Shown: positions 50,837 through 60,028, counted from the stretch's first letter. The stretch is DNA of 64,000 nt from Acidocella facilis ATCC 35904 (GCF_000687875.1 NZ_JHYG01000001.1:124001-188000), one strand, 5' to 3'. Notes: a model not told the origin generated them from the letters alone. Made by a program: numbers and translations.

Positions 50837-51384
50837 TGAAACCCTCACTTCTCCTGGCCGGCTTCCTGCTGGCCGGCTCCCCGGCTCTGGCGGCGGATTG
50901 GAGTATCCAGCCCGCATCCTCCAGCCTCACCTTCACCGGCACCGAAACCGGCGCCTCCTTCACCGGCAGCTTCGGCAGCTGGGGCGGGCAGATCTCCTAC
51001 GACCCAGCAAAGCCGCAGGACGCGCATGTGCATCTCACCATCGCCCTGGCCAGCGCCAAATCCGGCGATGCCCAGCGCGACCAGGCGATGCCGGGCTCGG
51101 ACTGGTTCGATGTCAGCGCCTTCCCGCAGGCGACGTTCGATGCCACCGGTTTCACCCCGCAGGGCGGTGACAAATTCCTGGCCAATGGCACGCTGACGAT
51201 TCGCGGCGTGAAGAAGCCGGTGTCGCTGCCGTTCACGCTCGATGTCACCGGCAACAAGGCGGTGGCGAAGGGCAAGATCACGCTCACCCGCACGGATTTC
51301 GGCGTGGGGCAGGGGGCCTGGAGCAGCGGCGATTATGTCGGGCTGAAGGTGGATGTCGCGTTCACGCTGACGGCAACCTCGTAA
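50836..51384 (+). CDS. YceI family periplasmic protein (copy 2)
   Basis: A 182-residue YceI protein with a signal peptide (cleaved near ALA-AD, residue 20). Family strands are WSIQPASSSLTFTGTETGAS, DWFDVSAFPQATFDATGF and GTLTIRGVKKPVSLPF. It is only distantly similar to copy 1 and is shorter at the N-terminus, so it is an old rather than a recent duplicate. The ATG overlaps the cytochrome b561 stop by one base. Repeat copy E follows. Confidence 0.92.
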   Translation: MKPSLLLAGFLLAGSPALAADWSIQPASSSLTFTGTETGASFTGSFGSWGGQISYDPAKPQDAHVHLTIALASAKSGDAQRDQAMPGSDWFDVSAFPQATFDATGFTPQGGDKFLANGTLTIRGVKKPVSLPFTLDVTGNKAVAKGKITLTRTDFGVGQGAWSSGDYVGLKVDVAFTLTATS

Positions 51385-51401
51385 GAATCTGACTTAAGGG
51401 C

Positions 51402-51538
51402 GCAAAAGTTTTTGGGGTGTGGCCCTTTTTTCAAAAAGGGCCACGAAACGTTCGGGGTGGTGGCAACGCCGGTACCACCACCACAGACCTTCGTGGGAAC
51501 TTTTTGAAAAAAGTTCCCACACCCTCAAAAACTTTTGC
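51402..51538. repeat. Intergenic hairpin repeat, copy E (full form)
   Basis: Ends are GCAAAAGTTTTTGG and CAAAAACTTTTGC. Hairpin 1: 51419-51431 with 51433-51444. Central imperfect hairpin: GTGGTGG with CCACCAC, about 51456-51482. Hairpin 3: 51493-51505 with 51507-51520, with different arms (GTGGGAAC/GTTCCCAC). It is in the yceI-ftsK gap, just before the ftsK promoter candidate. Confidence 0.9.
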
Positions 51539-51575
51539 TCCTCTTTTATGCTGCTCCGCAGCATTCTTAAAAACT

Positions 51576-51610
51576 TTGAAAATCAAACGCTGGCATCTAT
51601 AACTTACGCC
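51576..51610 (+). promoter_or_regulatory. Candidate promoter for leaderless ftsK
   Basis: TTGAAA (51576-51581) and TATAAC (51598-51603) are spaced by 16 bases, and the ftsK ATG lies 7 bases after the -10. No Shine-Dalgarno is present. Confidence 0.55.
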
Positions 51611-54022
51611 ATGGCTGTTGATCTGGGTGCGCGTCGTTTCATATCTCCGTCCATCCGCGCCCAGCTCAGGCGCCGGACAGGCGAGCTTGGCGCCATCATT
51701 ATCGCGCTGGTCGCGCTCACCCTCGGCCTGGCGCTCGCCTCCTACAACCCGGCCGATCCCTCTTTCGACACGATCAGCGCCACCCCGGCCCATAATCTCG
51801 CCGGCACCACCGGCGCCGATATCGCGGATCTGATGCTGCAAGGCTTCGGCATCGCCGCCTTCATCCCCGTGGCGGTGCTGCTGGCCTGGGCTTATCGCAT
51901 GGGTATCCGCGGCCAGGTGGGCCATTCCAAGACACGCATCATCCTCGCCTGCGCCGCCATGCCGCTCGCCGCCATGGCGCTGGCGATGGCGTTTCAGATC
52001 ATCCCGGGCGGGCGGCTCGGCTGGCCGGTGCCGGCCGGGCTTGGCGGTGCCGCCGGGCAGGTGCTGGCGCATATGGTCACCGCGCTGGGCCATTCCGTGC
52101 TCGGCAAGCTGGGCGGCGGGTTGGTGATGATCGTTACGCTGCTCCTGGCCCTCGGCAGTTTCGGCTTCGCGCTCGGCTTCACCCCCGGCGAATGGCGCTC
52201 CGGCGGCAGGCGCGCGGTGCAGGCCGCCTCGGGGGCCGCCAGCCATAGCCGCAAGAGCGCCGCCGTCGTCTCCTCCTGGCTCTCGCCCTTGCTGCAGACC
52301 GCCTCCGGCGGCGCGGCGGAGGCCGCCGAACCCTCCCGCGCCTGGGTCCCCTCGCTGGGCGCCCCGGAGGATGACGAGGACGAGGCGCTGCCCGCCCCAC
52401 GCAGCGAACCGGCCTTGCCGATGCGCGCCAAGCCGAACGTAAAGGCCGTCGCCACCACCCGTGCCGCGCCGCCGCAGCAGCAGCGTTTGCCGCTGGAGGA
52501 GCTGGGCTGGGAGCCGCCGGCGCTCGATCTGCTGCGCGCCGCTCCGGCCCGCGGCAATAGCGGCCCCTCCGAGGAGGCGCTGCAGAACAATGCCCGCCTG
52601 CTGGAGACGGTGCTGCAGGATTACGGCGTGCAGGGCAAAATCGTCGAAATCCGTCCCGGCCCGGTGGTCACGCTCTATGAGCTGGAACCCGCCCCGGGCA
52701 TCCGCTCCGCCCGCGTCATCGGCCTCTCGGAAGATATCGCCCGCTCGCTCTCGGTGATGTCCGTGCGCATCGCCGTCGTCGCCGGGCGCAATGTCATCGG
52801 CATCGAGGTCCCGAACGCCAAGCGCGAGACGGTGTTCCTCTCCGAGCTGCTGGGGGCTGCCGATTGGGGCCGGCAGAACGGCGCGCTCTCCCTGGCGCTG
52901 GGCAAGGACATCTCCGGCGCCCCGATCATCGCCGATCTCGCCCGCATGCCGCATCTGCTGATCGCCGGCACTACCGGCTCGGGCAAATCCGTCGGCGTCA
53001 ATGCCATGATCATGAGCCTGCTGTTCAAGCTCTCGCCCGAGCAATGCCGGCTGATCATGATCGACCCGAAAATCCTGGAATTGTCGGTCTATGACGGCAT
53101 CCCGCATCTGCTCACCCCGGTGGTGACGGAGCCGCCGAAGGCGGTGGCGGCGCTGAAATGGGTGGTGCGCGAGATGGACCGCCGCTACCGCGCCATGAGC
53201 CAGCTCGCGGTGCGCAATATCAGCGGCTATAATGACCGGGTGAACGAGGCCCGCGGCCGCGGCGAGGTCGTCACCCGCCGGGTGCAGACCGGCTTTGACT
53301 CCGAAACCGGCAAGCCGGTGTTCGAGGAACAGCCGCTGGCGCTGGAGCCGCTGCCCTTCATCGTCGTCTTCATCGACGAAATGGCGGATCTGATGATGGT
53401 CGCCGGCAAGGAGATCGAAATCTGCGTGCAGCGCCTGGCGCAGAAGGCGCGCGCCGCCGGCATCCACGTGATCATGGCCACCCAGCGCCCCTCGGTGGAC
53501 GTGATCACCGGCACCATCAAAGCCAACTTCCCCACCCGTATCTCCTTCCAGGTGATTTCGAAATTCGACAGCCGCACCATTCTGGGTGAGCAGGGGGCTG
53601 AGCAGCTGCTGGGCCAGGGCGATCTGCTCTACATGGCCGGCGGCGGGCGCATCACCCGCGTCCATGGCCCCTTCGTCTCGGACCAGGAGGTGGAGGCGGT
53701 GGTGGAATATCTGCGCGAGCAGGGCGAGCCGAATTATCTGGATGAGGTGACCGAGCCCGGCGAGGACGAGGAAGCCCCGGCCGGCGGTGGCGGGGCTATC
53801 GGCGGCAACACCACCGGCGAGAACGCGCTTTACGACCAGGCCGTGGCCATCGTGGCGCGGGACCGCAAGGCCAGCACCTCCTATCTGCAACGCTGCTTGA
53901 CCATTGGCTATAACCGCGCGGCGAAGCTGATCGAGCAGATGGAAAAGGAAGGGGTGGTCTCACCCGCCAACCATGTCGGCAAGCGCGAGGTGCTGGTGCG
54001 CCCGGAACGGGATGAGGATTAA
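51611..54022 (+). CDS. ftsK: DNA translocase FtsK
   Basis: Septal DNA pump that clears chromosome dimers and activates XerCD recombination at dif. The 803-residue protein has four N-terminal membrane helices (about 20-190), a Pro/Ala-rich linker, the alpha/beta motor with Walker A GTTGSGKSVGVN and Walker B IVVFIDEMADLMM, the RecA-like SVDVITGTIKANFPTRISF, and the C-terminal gamma winged helix (RKASTSYLQRCLTIGYNRAA) that reads KOPS. The linker is shorter than in E. coli. ATG at 51611 is chosen; earlier in-frame codons lie inside the repeat. Confidence 0.95.
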   Translation: MAVDLGARRFISPSIRAQLRRRTGELGAIIIALVALTLGLALASYNPADPSFDTISATPAHNLAGTTGADIADLMLQGFGIAAFIPVAVLLAWAYRMGIRGQVGHSKTRIILACAAMPLAAMALAMAFQIIPGGRLGWPVPAGLGGAAGQVLAHMVTALGHSVLGKLGGGLVMIVTLLLALGSFGFALGFTPGEWRSGGRRAVQAASGAASHSRKSAAVVSSWLSPLLQTASGGAAEAAEPSRAWVPSLGAPEDDEDEALPAPRSEPALPMRAKPNVKAVATTRAAPPQQQRLPLEELGWEPPALDLLRAAPARGNSGPSEEALQNNARLLETVLQDYGVQGKIVEIRPGPVVTLYELEPAPGIRSARVIGLSEDIARSLSVMSVRIAVVAGRNVIGIEVPNAKRETVFLSELLGAADWGRQNGALSLALGKDISGAPIIADLARMPHLLIAGTTGSGKSVGVNAMIMSLLFKLSPEQCRLIMIDPKILELSVYDGIPHLLTPVVTEPPKAVAALKWVVREMDRRYRAMSQLAVRNISGYNDRVNEARGRGEVVTRRVQTGFDSETGKPVFEEQPLALEPLPFIVVFIDEMADLMMVAGKEIEICVQRLAQKARAAGIHVIMATQRPSVDVITGTIKANFPTRISFQVISKFDSRTILGEQGAEQLLGQGDLLYMAGGGRITRVHGPFVSDQEVEAVVEYLREQGEPNYLDEVTEPGEDEEAPAGGGGAIGGNTTGENALYDQAVAIVARDRKASTSYLQRCLTIGYNRAAKLIEQMEKEGVVSPANHVGKREVLVRPERDED

Positions 54023-54146
54023 AAGTTTTTGGTGCCGCTTTTTTCAAAAAGCGGCGAAGAGGTTTGGGGGGTGACGGCGGCGTCGTCACCTCCCCAAACG
54101 CTTTGTGGCCCTTTTCGAAAAAACGGCCACACCCCAAAAACTTTTG
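54021..54146. repeat. Intergenic hairpin repeat, copy F (full form)
   Basis: Its first AA are the last two bases of the ftsK TAA stop. Hairpin 1: GCCGCTTTTTT 54034-54044 with AAAAAGCGGC 54046-54055. Central hairpin: GTTTGGGG...CCCCAAAC at about 54062-54100, enclosing GTGACG/CGTCAC-like arms. Hairpin 3 is imperfect, GTGGCC...GGCCAC, about 54104-54130. It closes with CCCCAAAAACTTTT. It is in the ftsK-cupin gap. Confidence 0.88.
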
Positions 54147-54257
54147 TAAATTATTCATTTTTCTGCGTTTTTGCTGCACCGCAAAATAATTCTGGCGGTC
54201 CGCGCATGCTTTGTGGCAGGCTGAGCATTCCATTCCGCATAGAGAAGGAAGCCGCTC

Positions 54258-54695
54258 ATGCTCGATAAAGCGATTGTGAATCTCTTCTCCCACGTCAAAC
54301 CCGCCGACACACCCTGGCGCGCCGACGGTCTTCGCAGCTTCTTCCTCTACAAGGATCTCGGGGTGGACGCCGCCACCGGCGGGCGCGTCATCGCCCAGCT
54401 GGTCAAGGCTAACCCGGACTTCCCGCCCGAGGCCGGCACTGGCTGGCACCAGCATGTCGCGGATTTCCACATCGTCTTCATGACCAAGGGCTGGGCCCGC
54501 TTCATGTATGGCGACAAGGAAACCCTCGTCGAAGCCGGGGATTGCGTGCACCAGCAGCCCGGCATCACCCATTACCTGTTCGATTATTCGCCGGACATGG
54601 AATATCTCGAAATCACTTCGCCCGCCGCCTTCGGCACGGTGGACGCCCCCGGCCCCTGCGCCGTGCCCGACCCCACACCCTGGCCGGCGGCATAA
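54258..54695 (+). CDS. Cupin domain protein
   Basis: A 145-residue single-domain cupin. The metal motif is GTGWHQHVADFHIVFMTKGWA (two His plus a following His), with the second motif in HQQPGITHYLFDY. The N-terminal 40 residues (SHVKPADTPWRADGLRSFFLYKDLGV) are shared by a small family of cupins without assigned reaction. It is monocistronic. A strong hairpin downstream is shared with the convergent GST. Confidence 0.83.
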   Translation: MLDKAIVNLFSHVKPADTPWRADGLRSFFLYKDLGVDAATGGRVIAQLVKANPDFPPEAGTGWHQHVADFHIVFMTKGWARFMYGDKETLVEAGDCVHQQPGITHYLFDYSPDMEYLEITSPAAFGTVDAPGPCAVPDPTPWPAA

Positions 54696-54717
54696 GCCTG
54701 GCCTGTTTTTAGGCGCA

Positions 54718-54754
54718 AATAAGCCGCCTTTCTGCCCGAGAAAGGCGGCTTATT
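54718..54754. terminator. Bidirectional hairpin terminator between cupin and GST genes
   Basis: Perfect 16-base arms at 54718-54733 and 54739-54754 around a 5-base loop. The stem ends in AATAAG/CTTATT, giving short A/T tails in both directions, as expected between convergent genes. Confidence 0.85.
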
Positions 54755-54817
54755 GAATTTGCCATGATCCATCACGCCGCCCAGCCGGGGCGCGCTGGCG
54801 GTACGCCGGCGCCGCGC

Positions 54818-55480
54818 TCAGAAATCCAGATCCAGCTCGATGATCTCCTGCGGTTCCTCGCGGGCATCCGCGATCCATTCCTTCATCGGCGACCAGTTCA
54901 GGATGGTGTCACAATAATCCTGGCAGACCGAGCCGACCGTGACATCGTAGGAGAGAAACCGCGTCACCACCGGCGCGTACATGCAGTCGGCAATCGTCGG
55001 CTGACGCCCGAACAGGAACGGGCCTTTCCAGGTGGTCAGGCAATCATGCCAAATGGAGAGAATCCGGTCGATATCCGCCTGGGCGGAGGACCAGACGGTG
55101 AACCCCGGCTTGCGAAAGCGCAGATTCATCGGCAGCGAGGAGCGCAGCGCCGCGAAACCGGAATGCATCTCGCCCGAGATGGAGCGGCAGCGCGCCCGCG
55201 CCGCCGGATCGCGCGGCAGCATATTCGCTTCGGGGAAGGCTTCGTTGAGATATTCAGCGATGGCGATGGTGTCCCACACGCTGATTTCGCCATGGATGAG
55301 GCACGGCACCAGAATCGAGGAGGTGCGCATCAGCAGCTCCTCCTTGGCGCGCGGATCATCCGGCGAAACCCGCTCCTCCTTGAAGGAAAGGCCGGAGAGC
55401 TTGGCGAGCAAAAAACCCCGGAGCGACCAGGAAGAATAATTCTTGCTGCTGATCAGCAGGGTCGCTTCCGTCATGTTCAC
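54818..55480 (-). CDS. Glutathione S-transferase family protein
   Basis: A 220-residue GST-fold protein. The thioredoxin-like N-domain starts LLISSKNYSSWSLRGFLLAK, with a Ser at the usual catalytic position, and has VPCLIHGEISVWDTIAIAEYLNEAFPE, where the cis-Pro lies next to a Cys. The C-domain has IADCMYAPVVTRFL. The substrate is unknown. AGGAAAGG precedes the ATG. It is divergent from phaZ with 124 bases between them. Confidence 0.87.
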   Translation of the reverse strand: MNMTEATLLISSKNYSSWSLRGFLLAKLSGLSFKEERVSPDDPRAKEELLMRTSSILVPCLIHGEISVWDTIAIAEYLNEAFPEANMLPRDPAARARCRSISGEMHSGFAALRSSLPMNLRFRKPGFTVWSSAQADIDRILSIWHDCLTTWKGPFLFGRQPTIADCMYAPVVTRFLSYDVTVGSVCQDYCDTILNWSPMKEWIADAREEPQEIIELDLDF

Positions 55481-55604
55481 CCTTTCCTTTTACCCAAAAT
55501 GAAACCATGATTACTAAAACTCAAAAGCATCAACAATGCTATGTCGGTTTCGCGGGGCGTGCCCATTTTTGTAAGAGTCGTAGGCGCTGGGGATTAGTTT
55601 TTTA

Positions 55605-56822
55605 ATGCTGTATCAAATCTATCAGGCGCAGTCTGACCTTGTCGATCCCCTTCGCCGGCTGGCGCGTGGCACCAGCTCCTGGCTGAGCAGCTTCACGCCT
55701 GCCAGCCCGTACGGGCTGGTGATGCGCCATTTTAACGCAGCCCTGCAGGTTTTCGGCTATTCCGGCACCACCCATCAGCGGCCCGATTACGGCATCAAGG
55801 AGGTGCAGGTCGGCAACAGCGCGGTGGCGGTGCGCGAGGAGGTGGTGTTTTCCACCCCCTTCGCCAATCTGCTGCATTTCAGGAAGGACAGCGACCGCGC
55901 CCAGCCGAAATTGCTGGTGGTCGCCCCGCTTTCCGGCCATTTCGCCACCCTGCTGCGCAACACGATCGAGGTGCTGCTGCGCGACCATGATGTCTATGTC
56001 ACGGACTGGGCGAATGCGCGTGACGTGCCGGTGTCCGCCGGCACATTCGGCTTCGACGATTATGTCGAGCACGTGATCAAGTTTCTCGAAAAAATGGGCC
56101 CGCGCAGCCACGTCATCGGCGTCTGCCAGCCCACCGTCGCGGTGCTGGCGGCGGTTTCGGTGATGGCGCAGGATAATAACCCCGCCACGCCGCGTTCGAT
56201 GACCCTGATGGCCGGCCCCATCGATACCCGCCGCAACCCGACCAAGGTGAATGTGCTGGCGAAAACCAAGCCGATGTCCTGGTTCGAGGAAAAGATGATC
56301 GGCATCGTCCCCTGGCGTTATGCCGGGGCGGGCAGGCGGGTCTATCCTGGCTTCATGCAGCTCACCGCCTTCGTGTCGATGAATATGGACAAGCATATCA
56401 GCGCCCATATTCGCCAATACGGCAATCTGGTGAAGGAAGATGAGAACGCCACGGACACGCATCGTCGCTTCTATGATGAATATCTGGCGGTGATGGATTT
56501 GCCGGCGGAGTTTTTCCTTGAAACCGTCGATAAGATTTTCATGCAGCATCAGCTTGCCACAGGTGAGCTGACCTATCGCGGCCGCAAGGTGGAGCCTTCG
56601 GCAATTCGCAAAACCTTCCTGTTCACGGTGGAAGGCGAGCGGGATGATATTTGCGGCTTGGGGCAGACGGCGGCGGCGCTGGATCTGTGCAGTTCGCTGA
56701 AGCCGATGCTCAAGCGCCATTATGTGCAAACCGGCGTTGGCCATTACGGCGTGTTTTCCGGCCGGCGCTGGGAAAACGAAATCTACCCGCTGGTCCGCGA
56801 AGTCATTCAATTCTCGGTCTAA
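55605..56822 (+). CDS. phaZ: Intracellular polyhydroxyalkanoate depolymerase
   Basis: Degrades amorphous intracellular poly(3-hydroxybutyrate) granules. The 405-residue protein belongs to the PhaZ1-type family, in which Cys replaces Ser in the lipase box: Cys174 in GVCQPTVAVLAA. The conserved DWANARDVPVSAG and the C-terminal His in VGHYGVFSGRRWENE complete the expected catalytic site. There is no signal peptide, as expected for granule mobilisation. Repeat copy G follows the stop. No phaC, phaP or phaR gene is in this window. Confidence 0.93.
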   Translation: MLYQIYQAQSDLVDPLRRLARGTSSWLSSFTPASPYGLVMRHFNAALQVFGYSGTTHQRPDYGIKEVQVGNSAVAVREEVVFSTPFANLLHFRKDSDRAQPKLLVVAPLSGHFATLLRNTIEVLLRDHDVYVTDWANARDVPVSAGTFGFDDYVEHVIKFLEKMGPRSHVIGVCQPTVAVLAAVSVMAQDNNPATPRSMTLMAGPIDTRRNPTKVNVLAKTKPMSWFEEKMIGIVPWRYAGAGRRVYPGFMQLTAFVSMNMDKHISAHIRQYGNLVKEDENATDTHRRFYDEYLAVMDLPAEFFLETVDKIFMQHQLATGELTYRGRKVEPSAIRKTFLFTVEGERDDICGLGQTAAALDLCSSLKPMLKRHYVQTGVGHYGVFSGRRWENEIYPLVREVIQFSV

Positions 56823-56826
56823 AGAA

Positions 56827-56955
56827 GCAAAAGTTTTTGGGGTGTGGCCCTTTTTTCAAAAAGGGCCACGAAACGTTCGGGGTGGTGACGACAGCGGTGC
56901 ATACGCCCAAACGTTTTTCGCCGCTTTTTGAAAAAAGCGGCACCAAAAACTTTTG
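56827..56955. repeat. Intergenic hairpin repeat, copy G (full form, eroded centre)
   Basis: Begins 4 bases after the phaZ stop with GCAAAAGTTTTTGG and ends CCAAAAACTTTTG 4 bases before the HIT gene stop. Hairpin 1 (about 56844-56869) is identical in sequence to hairpin 1 of copy E. Hairpin 3 is GCCGCTTTTT/AAAAAAGCGGC at about 56920-56941. The middle arm is poorly conserved. It sits between convergent genes. Confidence 0.88.
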
Positions 56956-56959
56956 TAAC

Positions 56960-57325
56960 TTAATCCTTGGGCGCGAGCAGATGCCCCATCGCGTGGCCGC
57001 CCAGTATGTGCGCATGGAAATGCGGCACCATCTGCTGGCTGTCCGGCCCGGCATTGCAGACGATGCGAAACCCGCTCTCATCCACCCCGCATAATTTCGC
57101 CACATGCGAAACCGCCCGGTAAAACCCGGTAATCTCTTCCGCCGAGGCGCTGGCGCCGAAATCCAGCGCAGATACATAAGCCCCCTTCGGGATCACCAGC
57201 ACATGCGTCGGCGCCTGCGGTGAAATATCCGGAAAGGCCAGCGCGAACTCATCCTCATAGATCACCTTGGCGGGGATCTCCTTACGCAGGATTTTCGCGA
57301 AGATATTGTTCGGATCATACGCCAT
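56960..57325 (-). CDS. HIT family nucleotide-binding hydrolase (HinT-like)
   Basis: A 121-residue protein with the histidine triad PHFHAHILGG (His102, His104, His106) and upstream segments NIFAKILRKEIPAKVIYED and HVLVIPKGAY. HinT-type enzymes hydrolyse aminoacyl-AMP and AMP-lysine compounds. It is 10 bases after hisE on the same strand, so it is probably the last gene of the his transcript. Confidence 0.93.
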   Translation of the reverse strand: MAYDPNNIFAKILRKEIPAKVIYEDEFALAFPDISPQAPTHVLVIPKGAYVSALDFGASASAEEITGFYRAVSHVAKLCGVDESGFRIVCNAGPDSQQMVPHFHAHILGGHAMGHLLAPKD

Positions 57326-57335
57326 GCCGGCCTCC

Positions 57336-57788
57336 TTACGGGATCTTCTTGGTGGGAAAGCCAGGTAGCGCCTGCTTGCGCGCGGCCTTCTCGGCGATGC
57401 CGCTCATGCCCTCGCGCCGCATCAGCTCGGTCCAGACCTCTTCCGGGCGCAGCCCCGCATCCACCCACAGCACCATCAGATGATAGAGCACATCGGCACT
57501 CTCGCCGATCAGCGCGGTGCGGTTGCCCGCCACCGCCTCGATCACGCATTCCACCGCTTCCTCGCCGAATTTCTGCGCCACCTTGGCGGTGCCGCGCGAA
57601 AGCAGGCGGGCGGAATGGCTTTCATTCGGGCTGGCATCGGCGCGGCTCAGCACCGTGCCCCAGAGCCGGTCCAGCACCCGCGCATCGGCGCCGGCCAGGG
57701 CAGGGGGCGGCACGGCGCTCACCTTGCGCTTCGGTGCGGCCTTCTTCTTGGCGGGGGCAACGGGGGCTTTTTCGGTCTTTTTGGCCAT
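57336..57788 (-). CDS. hisE: Phosphoribosyl-ATP diphosphatase
   Basis: Second step of histidine biosynthesis. The 150-residue protein has the HisE alpha-helical core in [19 protein letters not shown] and [15 protein letters not shown] Lys/Ala/Pro-rich N-terminal extension of about 40 residues precedes it and is not part of the catalytic fold. It is 30 bases after hisF, and hinT follows. Confidence 0.94.
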   Translation of the reverse strand: MAKKTEKAPVAPAKKKAAPKRKVSAVPPPALAGADARVLDRLWGTVLSRADASPNESHSARLLSRGTAKVAQKFGEEAVECVIEAVAGNRTALIGESADVLYHLMVLWVDAGLRPEEVWTELMRREGMSGIAEKAARKQALPGFPTKKIP

Positions 57789-57818
57789 GACTCGCACGCG
57801 ACTCCTAGGGATCGAGCG

Positions 57819-58586
57819 CTATATTGCCCGTGGCAGGCGCACCGGCAAGCCGGCAGCCCCCAGCGCCTCTTTCACCTGCGCCACGGTGAACTGGCCGAAA
57901 TGGAAGACGCTGGCGGCCAGCAACCCGGTGGCCCCGGCCTGTGCGCCCTCGACGAAATGCCGCAATTCGCCCACGCCGCCGGAGGCCACCACCGGCAACC
58001 TCACCGCGCCGCATACCGCTTTCAGCAGCTCCTGGTCGAAGCCCTTGCCGGTGCCGTCGCGGTCCATCGATGTCAATAAAATTTCACCGGCGCCACGGGC
58101 TTGCATCTGCCGGGCCCAGTCCAGCACGTCGATCCCCGTCGCTTTGCGCCCGCCATGGGAATAGACCTCCCATTTGCCGGGAGCACTCTGGCGCGCATCG
58201 ATCGCCACCACCACGCATTGGCTGCCGAACTTCTCCGCCGCCTCGTTGATCAGCTCGGGGCGGGAGATGGCGGCGGAATTGACCGAGCATTTATCCGCCC
58301 CGGCCAGCAGCAGCCGGCGCATATCGGCCACCTGGCGGATGCCCCCGCCCACGGTCAGCGGCAGAAACACCTTCTCGGCGGTGCGATGCACCACATCCAG
58401 AATGGTGTCGCGGTTATCGGAGCTGGCGGTGATGTCCAGAAAGGTCAGCTCATCCGCGCCGGCCTTGTCGTAAAGTGCTGCCTGCTCAACCGGATCCCCG
58501 GCATCGCGCAGCGAGACGAAATTCACCCCCTTCACCACCCTTCCGTCCTTCACGTCCAGGCAGGGGATCACGCGCAGCTTCAGCAT
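57819..58586 (-). CDS. hisF: Imidazole glycerol phosphate synthase cyclase subunit
   Basis: Cyclase half of IGP synthase, partner of HisH. The 255-residue TIM barrel has catalytic Asp residues in [16 protein letters not shown] (Asp11) and [13 protein letters not shown] (Asp130-type). Two phosphate loops, VGGGIR and ASGGVG, are present. It overlaps hisA by 7 bases. Confidence 0.97.
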   Translation of the reverse strand: MLKLRVIPCLDVKDGRVVKGVNFVSLRDAGDPVEQAALYDKAGADELTFLDITASSDNRDTILDVVHRTAEKVFLPLTVGGGIRQVADMRRLLLAGADKCSVNSAAISRPELINEAAEKFGSQCVVVAIDARQSAPGKWEVYSHGGRKATGIDVLDWARQMQARGAGEILLTSMDRDGTGKGFDQELLKAVCGAVRLPVVASGGVGELRHFVEGAQAGATGLLAASVFHFGQFTVAQVKEALGAAGLPVRLPRAI

Positions 58587-59311
58587 GCGGCCAGCGCCTC
58601 CTTCGGGCTCAGGCTGCCATCATAGAGGGCGCGGCCCAGAATGGACCCGTTCAGATTGGGCTGCTGTGCGGCGGCGGCCTTCAACGCGATGATATCGGCC
58701 ACCGAGGCCACCCCGCCAGAGGCGATCACCGGCACGCTCACCGCCTTGGCCAGCGCGATGGTCTCCTCCAGGTTCAGCCCGGTCTTCATCCCGTCGCGGG
58801 CGATGTCAGTATAGATGATGGCAGCGATGCCGGCATCCTCGAAGCGCTGCGCCAGCTCGGTCGCCGGCAGGTCGGAGGTCTCGGCCCAGCCTTCGGTCGC
58901 CACCATGCCGCCCTTGGCGTCGATCCCAACCGCCACCCGGCCCGGAAAGGCCTTCGCCGCCTCGCGCACCAAAGCCGGGTTCTTCGCCGCCGCCGAGCCG
59001 AGAATGACGCGGCTGATGCCGGCCTCCAGCCACGCCGCGATCCCGGCCATGTCCCGCAAGCCCCCGCCCAGTTGCACCGGCACGGACACGGATTGCAGAA
59101 TGCTTTCCACCGCTTCCCGGTTTTCCGTTTTGCCGGCGAAGGCGCCGTTGAGGTCCACCACATGCACCCAGCCGAACCCGGCCGCCTGCCAGGCCGCCGC
59201 CTGCGCCCCCGGATCGGTCCCGAACACCGTCGCCTGATCCATCTCGCCGCGCTGAAGCCGGACGCAATTGCCGTCCTTGAGGTCGATGGCGGGATAGAGG
59301 GTGAGTGTCAT
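58580..59311 (-). CDS. hisA: ProFAR isomerase (HisA)
   Basis: Isomerises ProFAR to PRFAR in histidine biosynthesis. The 243-residue TIM barrel is homologous to HisF, with [17 protein letters not shown] (catalytic Asp) at the start, LGGGLRD and ASGGVA phosphate loops and [13 protein letters not shown] (second Asp). It overlaps hisF by 7 bases and the GNAT gene by 4 bases. Confidence 0.97.
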   Translation of the reverse strand: MTLTLYPAIDLKDGNCVRLQRGEMDQATVFGTDPGAQAAAWQAAGFGWVHVVDLNGAFAGKTENREAVESILQSVSVPVQLGGGLRDMAGIAAWLEAGISRVILGSAAAKNPALVREAAKAFPGRVAVGIDAKGGMVATEGWAETSDLPATELAQRFEDAGIAAIIYTDIARDGMKTGLNLEETIALAKAVSVPVIASGGVASVADIIALKAAAAQQPNLNGSILGRALYDGSLSPKEALAAC

Positions 59312-59850
59312 TTCAGCGCCTTGTAGAAATAATGCCCCTGGATGATCTGGCCCTTGACCCGCGCATAAACCGGATGCGTGCCCCAAAGCTGATAGCCCTC
59401 GGCCTCATAAAGCGCGATGGCGCTGGTCTGGCTGGCCCGGACATCCAGATTGATCACGTGAAAGCCGAGCGCGCGTGCCCGCTCCTCGGCCTTGCGCAAA
59501 ATCATCCGCGCCAGCCCGTGGCCGCGCGCATAAGGGGCGACGAAGAGATGCATCAGCTGCACCGCGAAGCTCTGTGCCTCGTTATTGCGGGAGGGTTTCT
59601 GCAACTGCGCCGCACCGTAGATGACACCATCCATCCGCCCGACGATCAGCTCGCGCTCCGGCACCAAAGGCACGCCGCGATAATATTGCACCACCGAGGC
59701 GGCGGTGGGCGGTTTCACCCAGCCAAAGCCGCCGCCATCGAGCACCGCGGCGGTGGCGGCTTCCGCCAGGGCATGGATGTCGGCCTCGTCGGTGAAGGCC
59801 TCGATCCGCTCGGCCGTGATGCTGGTGGGGGCGGGCAGGGTCGTACTCAC
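59308..59850 (-). CDS. GNAT acetyltransferase inserted in the his operon
   Basis: A 180-residue acetyltransferase starting at GTG 59850, preceded by AGAGGCAGGC. The acetyl-CoA loop is [17 protein letters not shown] (RGHGLA), with a following [24 protein letters not shown] strand and helix typical of GNATs. It overlaps hisA by 4 bases, so it is translationally coupled. The substrate is unknown; a link to histidine metabolism is not implied by sequence. Confidence 0.85.
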   Translation of the reverse strand: MSTTLPAPTSITAERIEAFTDEADIHALAEAATAAVLDGGGFGWVKPPTAASVVQYYRGVPLVPERELIVGRMDGVIYGAAQLQKPSRNNEAQSFAVQLMHLFVAPYARGHGLARMILRKAEERARALGFHVINLDVRASQTSAIALYEAEGYQLWGTHPVYARVKGQIIQGHYFYKALK

Positions 59851-59903
59851 GCCTGCCTCTTGGCGCGTTCGGGCGGGGTTATCAAGAGGGGCTGGGGCAA
59901 CAA

Positions 59904-60002
59904 GGGGGCTTTTTGAAAAAAGCCCCCACCCCTGCGGCGCCTTTCCAACTTTGCTTCGCAAAGCCGGAACCTTGGGCGCCTTCGCCCTCCAAAAACTTTT
60001 GC
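59904..60002. repeat. Intergenic hairpin repeat, copy H (two-hairpin form, inside the his cluster)
   Basis: Hairpin 1 (59904-59914 with 59916-59927) has arms GGGGGCTTTTT and AAAAAAGCCCCC. Hairpin 2 is TTCC..TTTGC with GCAAA..GGAA (about 59943-59969). It ends CCAAAAACTTTTGC. It lies between hisH and the GNAT gene, both on the minus strand, and interrupts an otherwise continuous histidine gene run. Confidence 0.9.
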
Positions 60003-60028
60003 GACTTAACGCCGGGGGCGTTTCTTGG

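Noticed and set aside
51431-53890. Long minus-strand frame opposite ftsK (819 codons)
   Set aside because: It is the shadow of ftsK and shows no recognisable domain.
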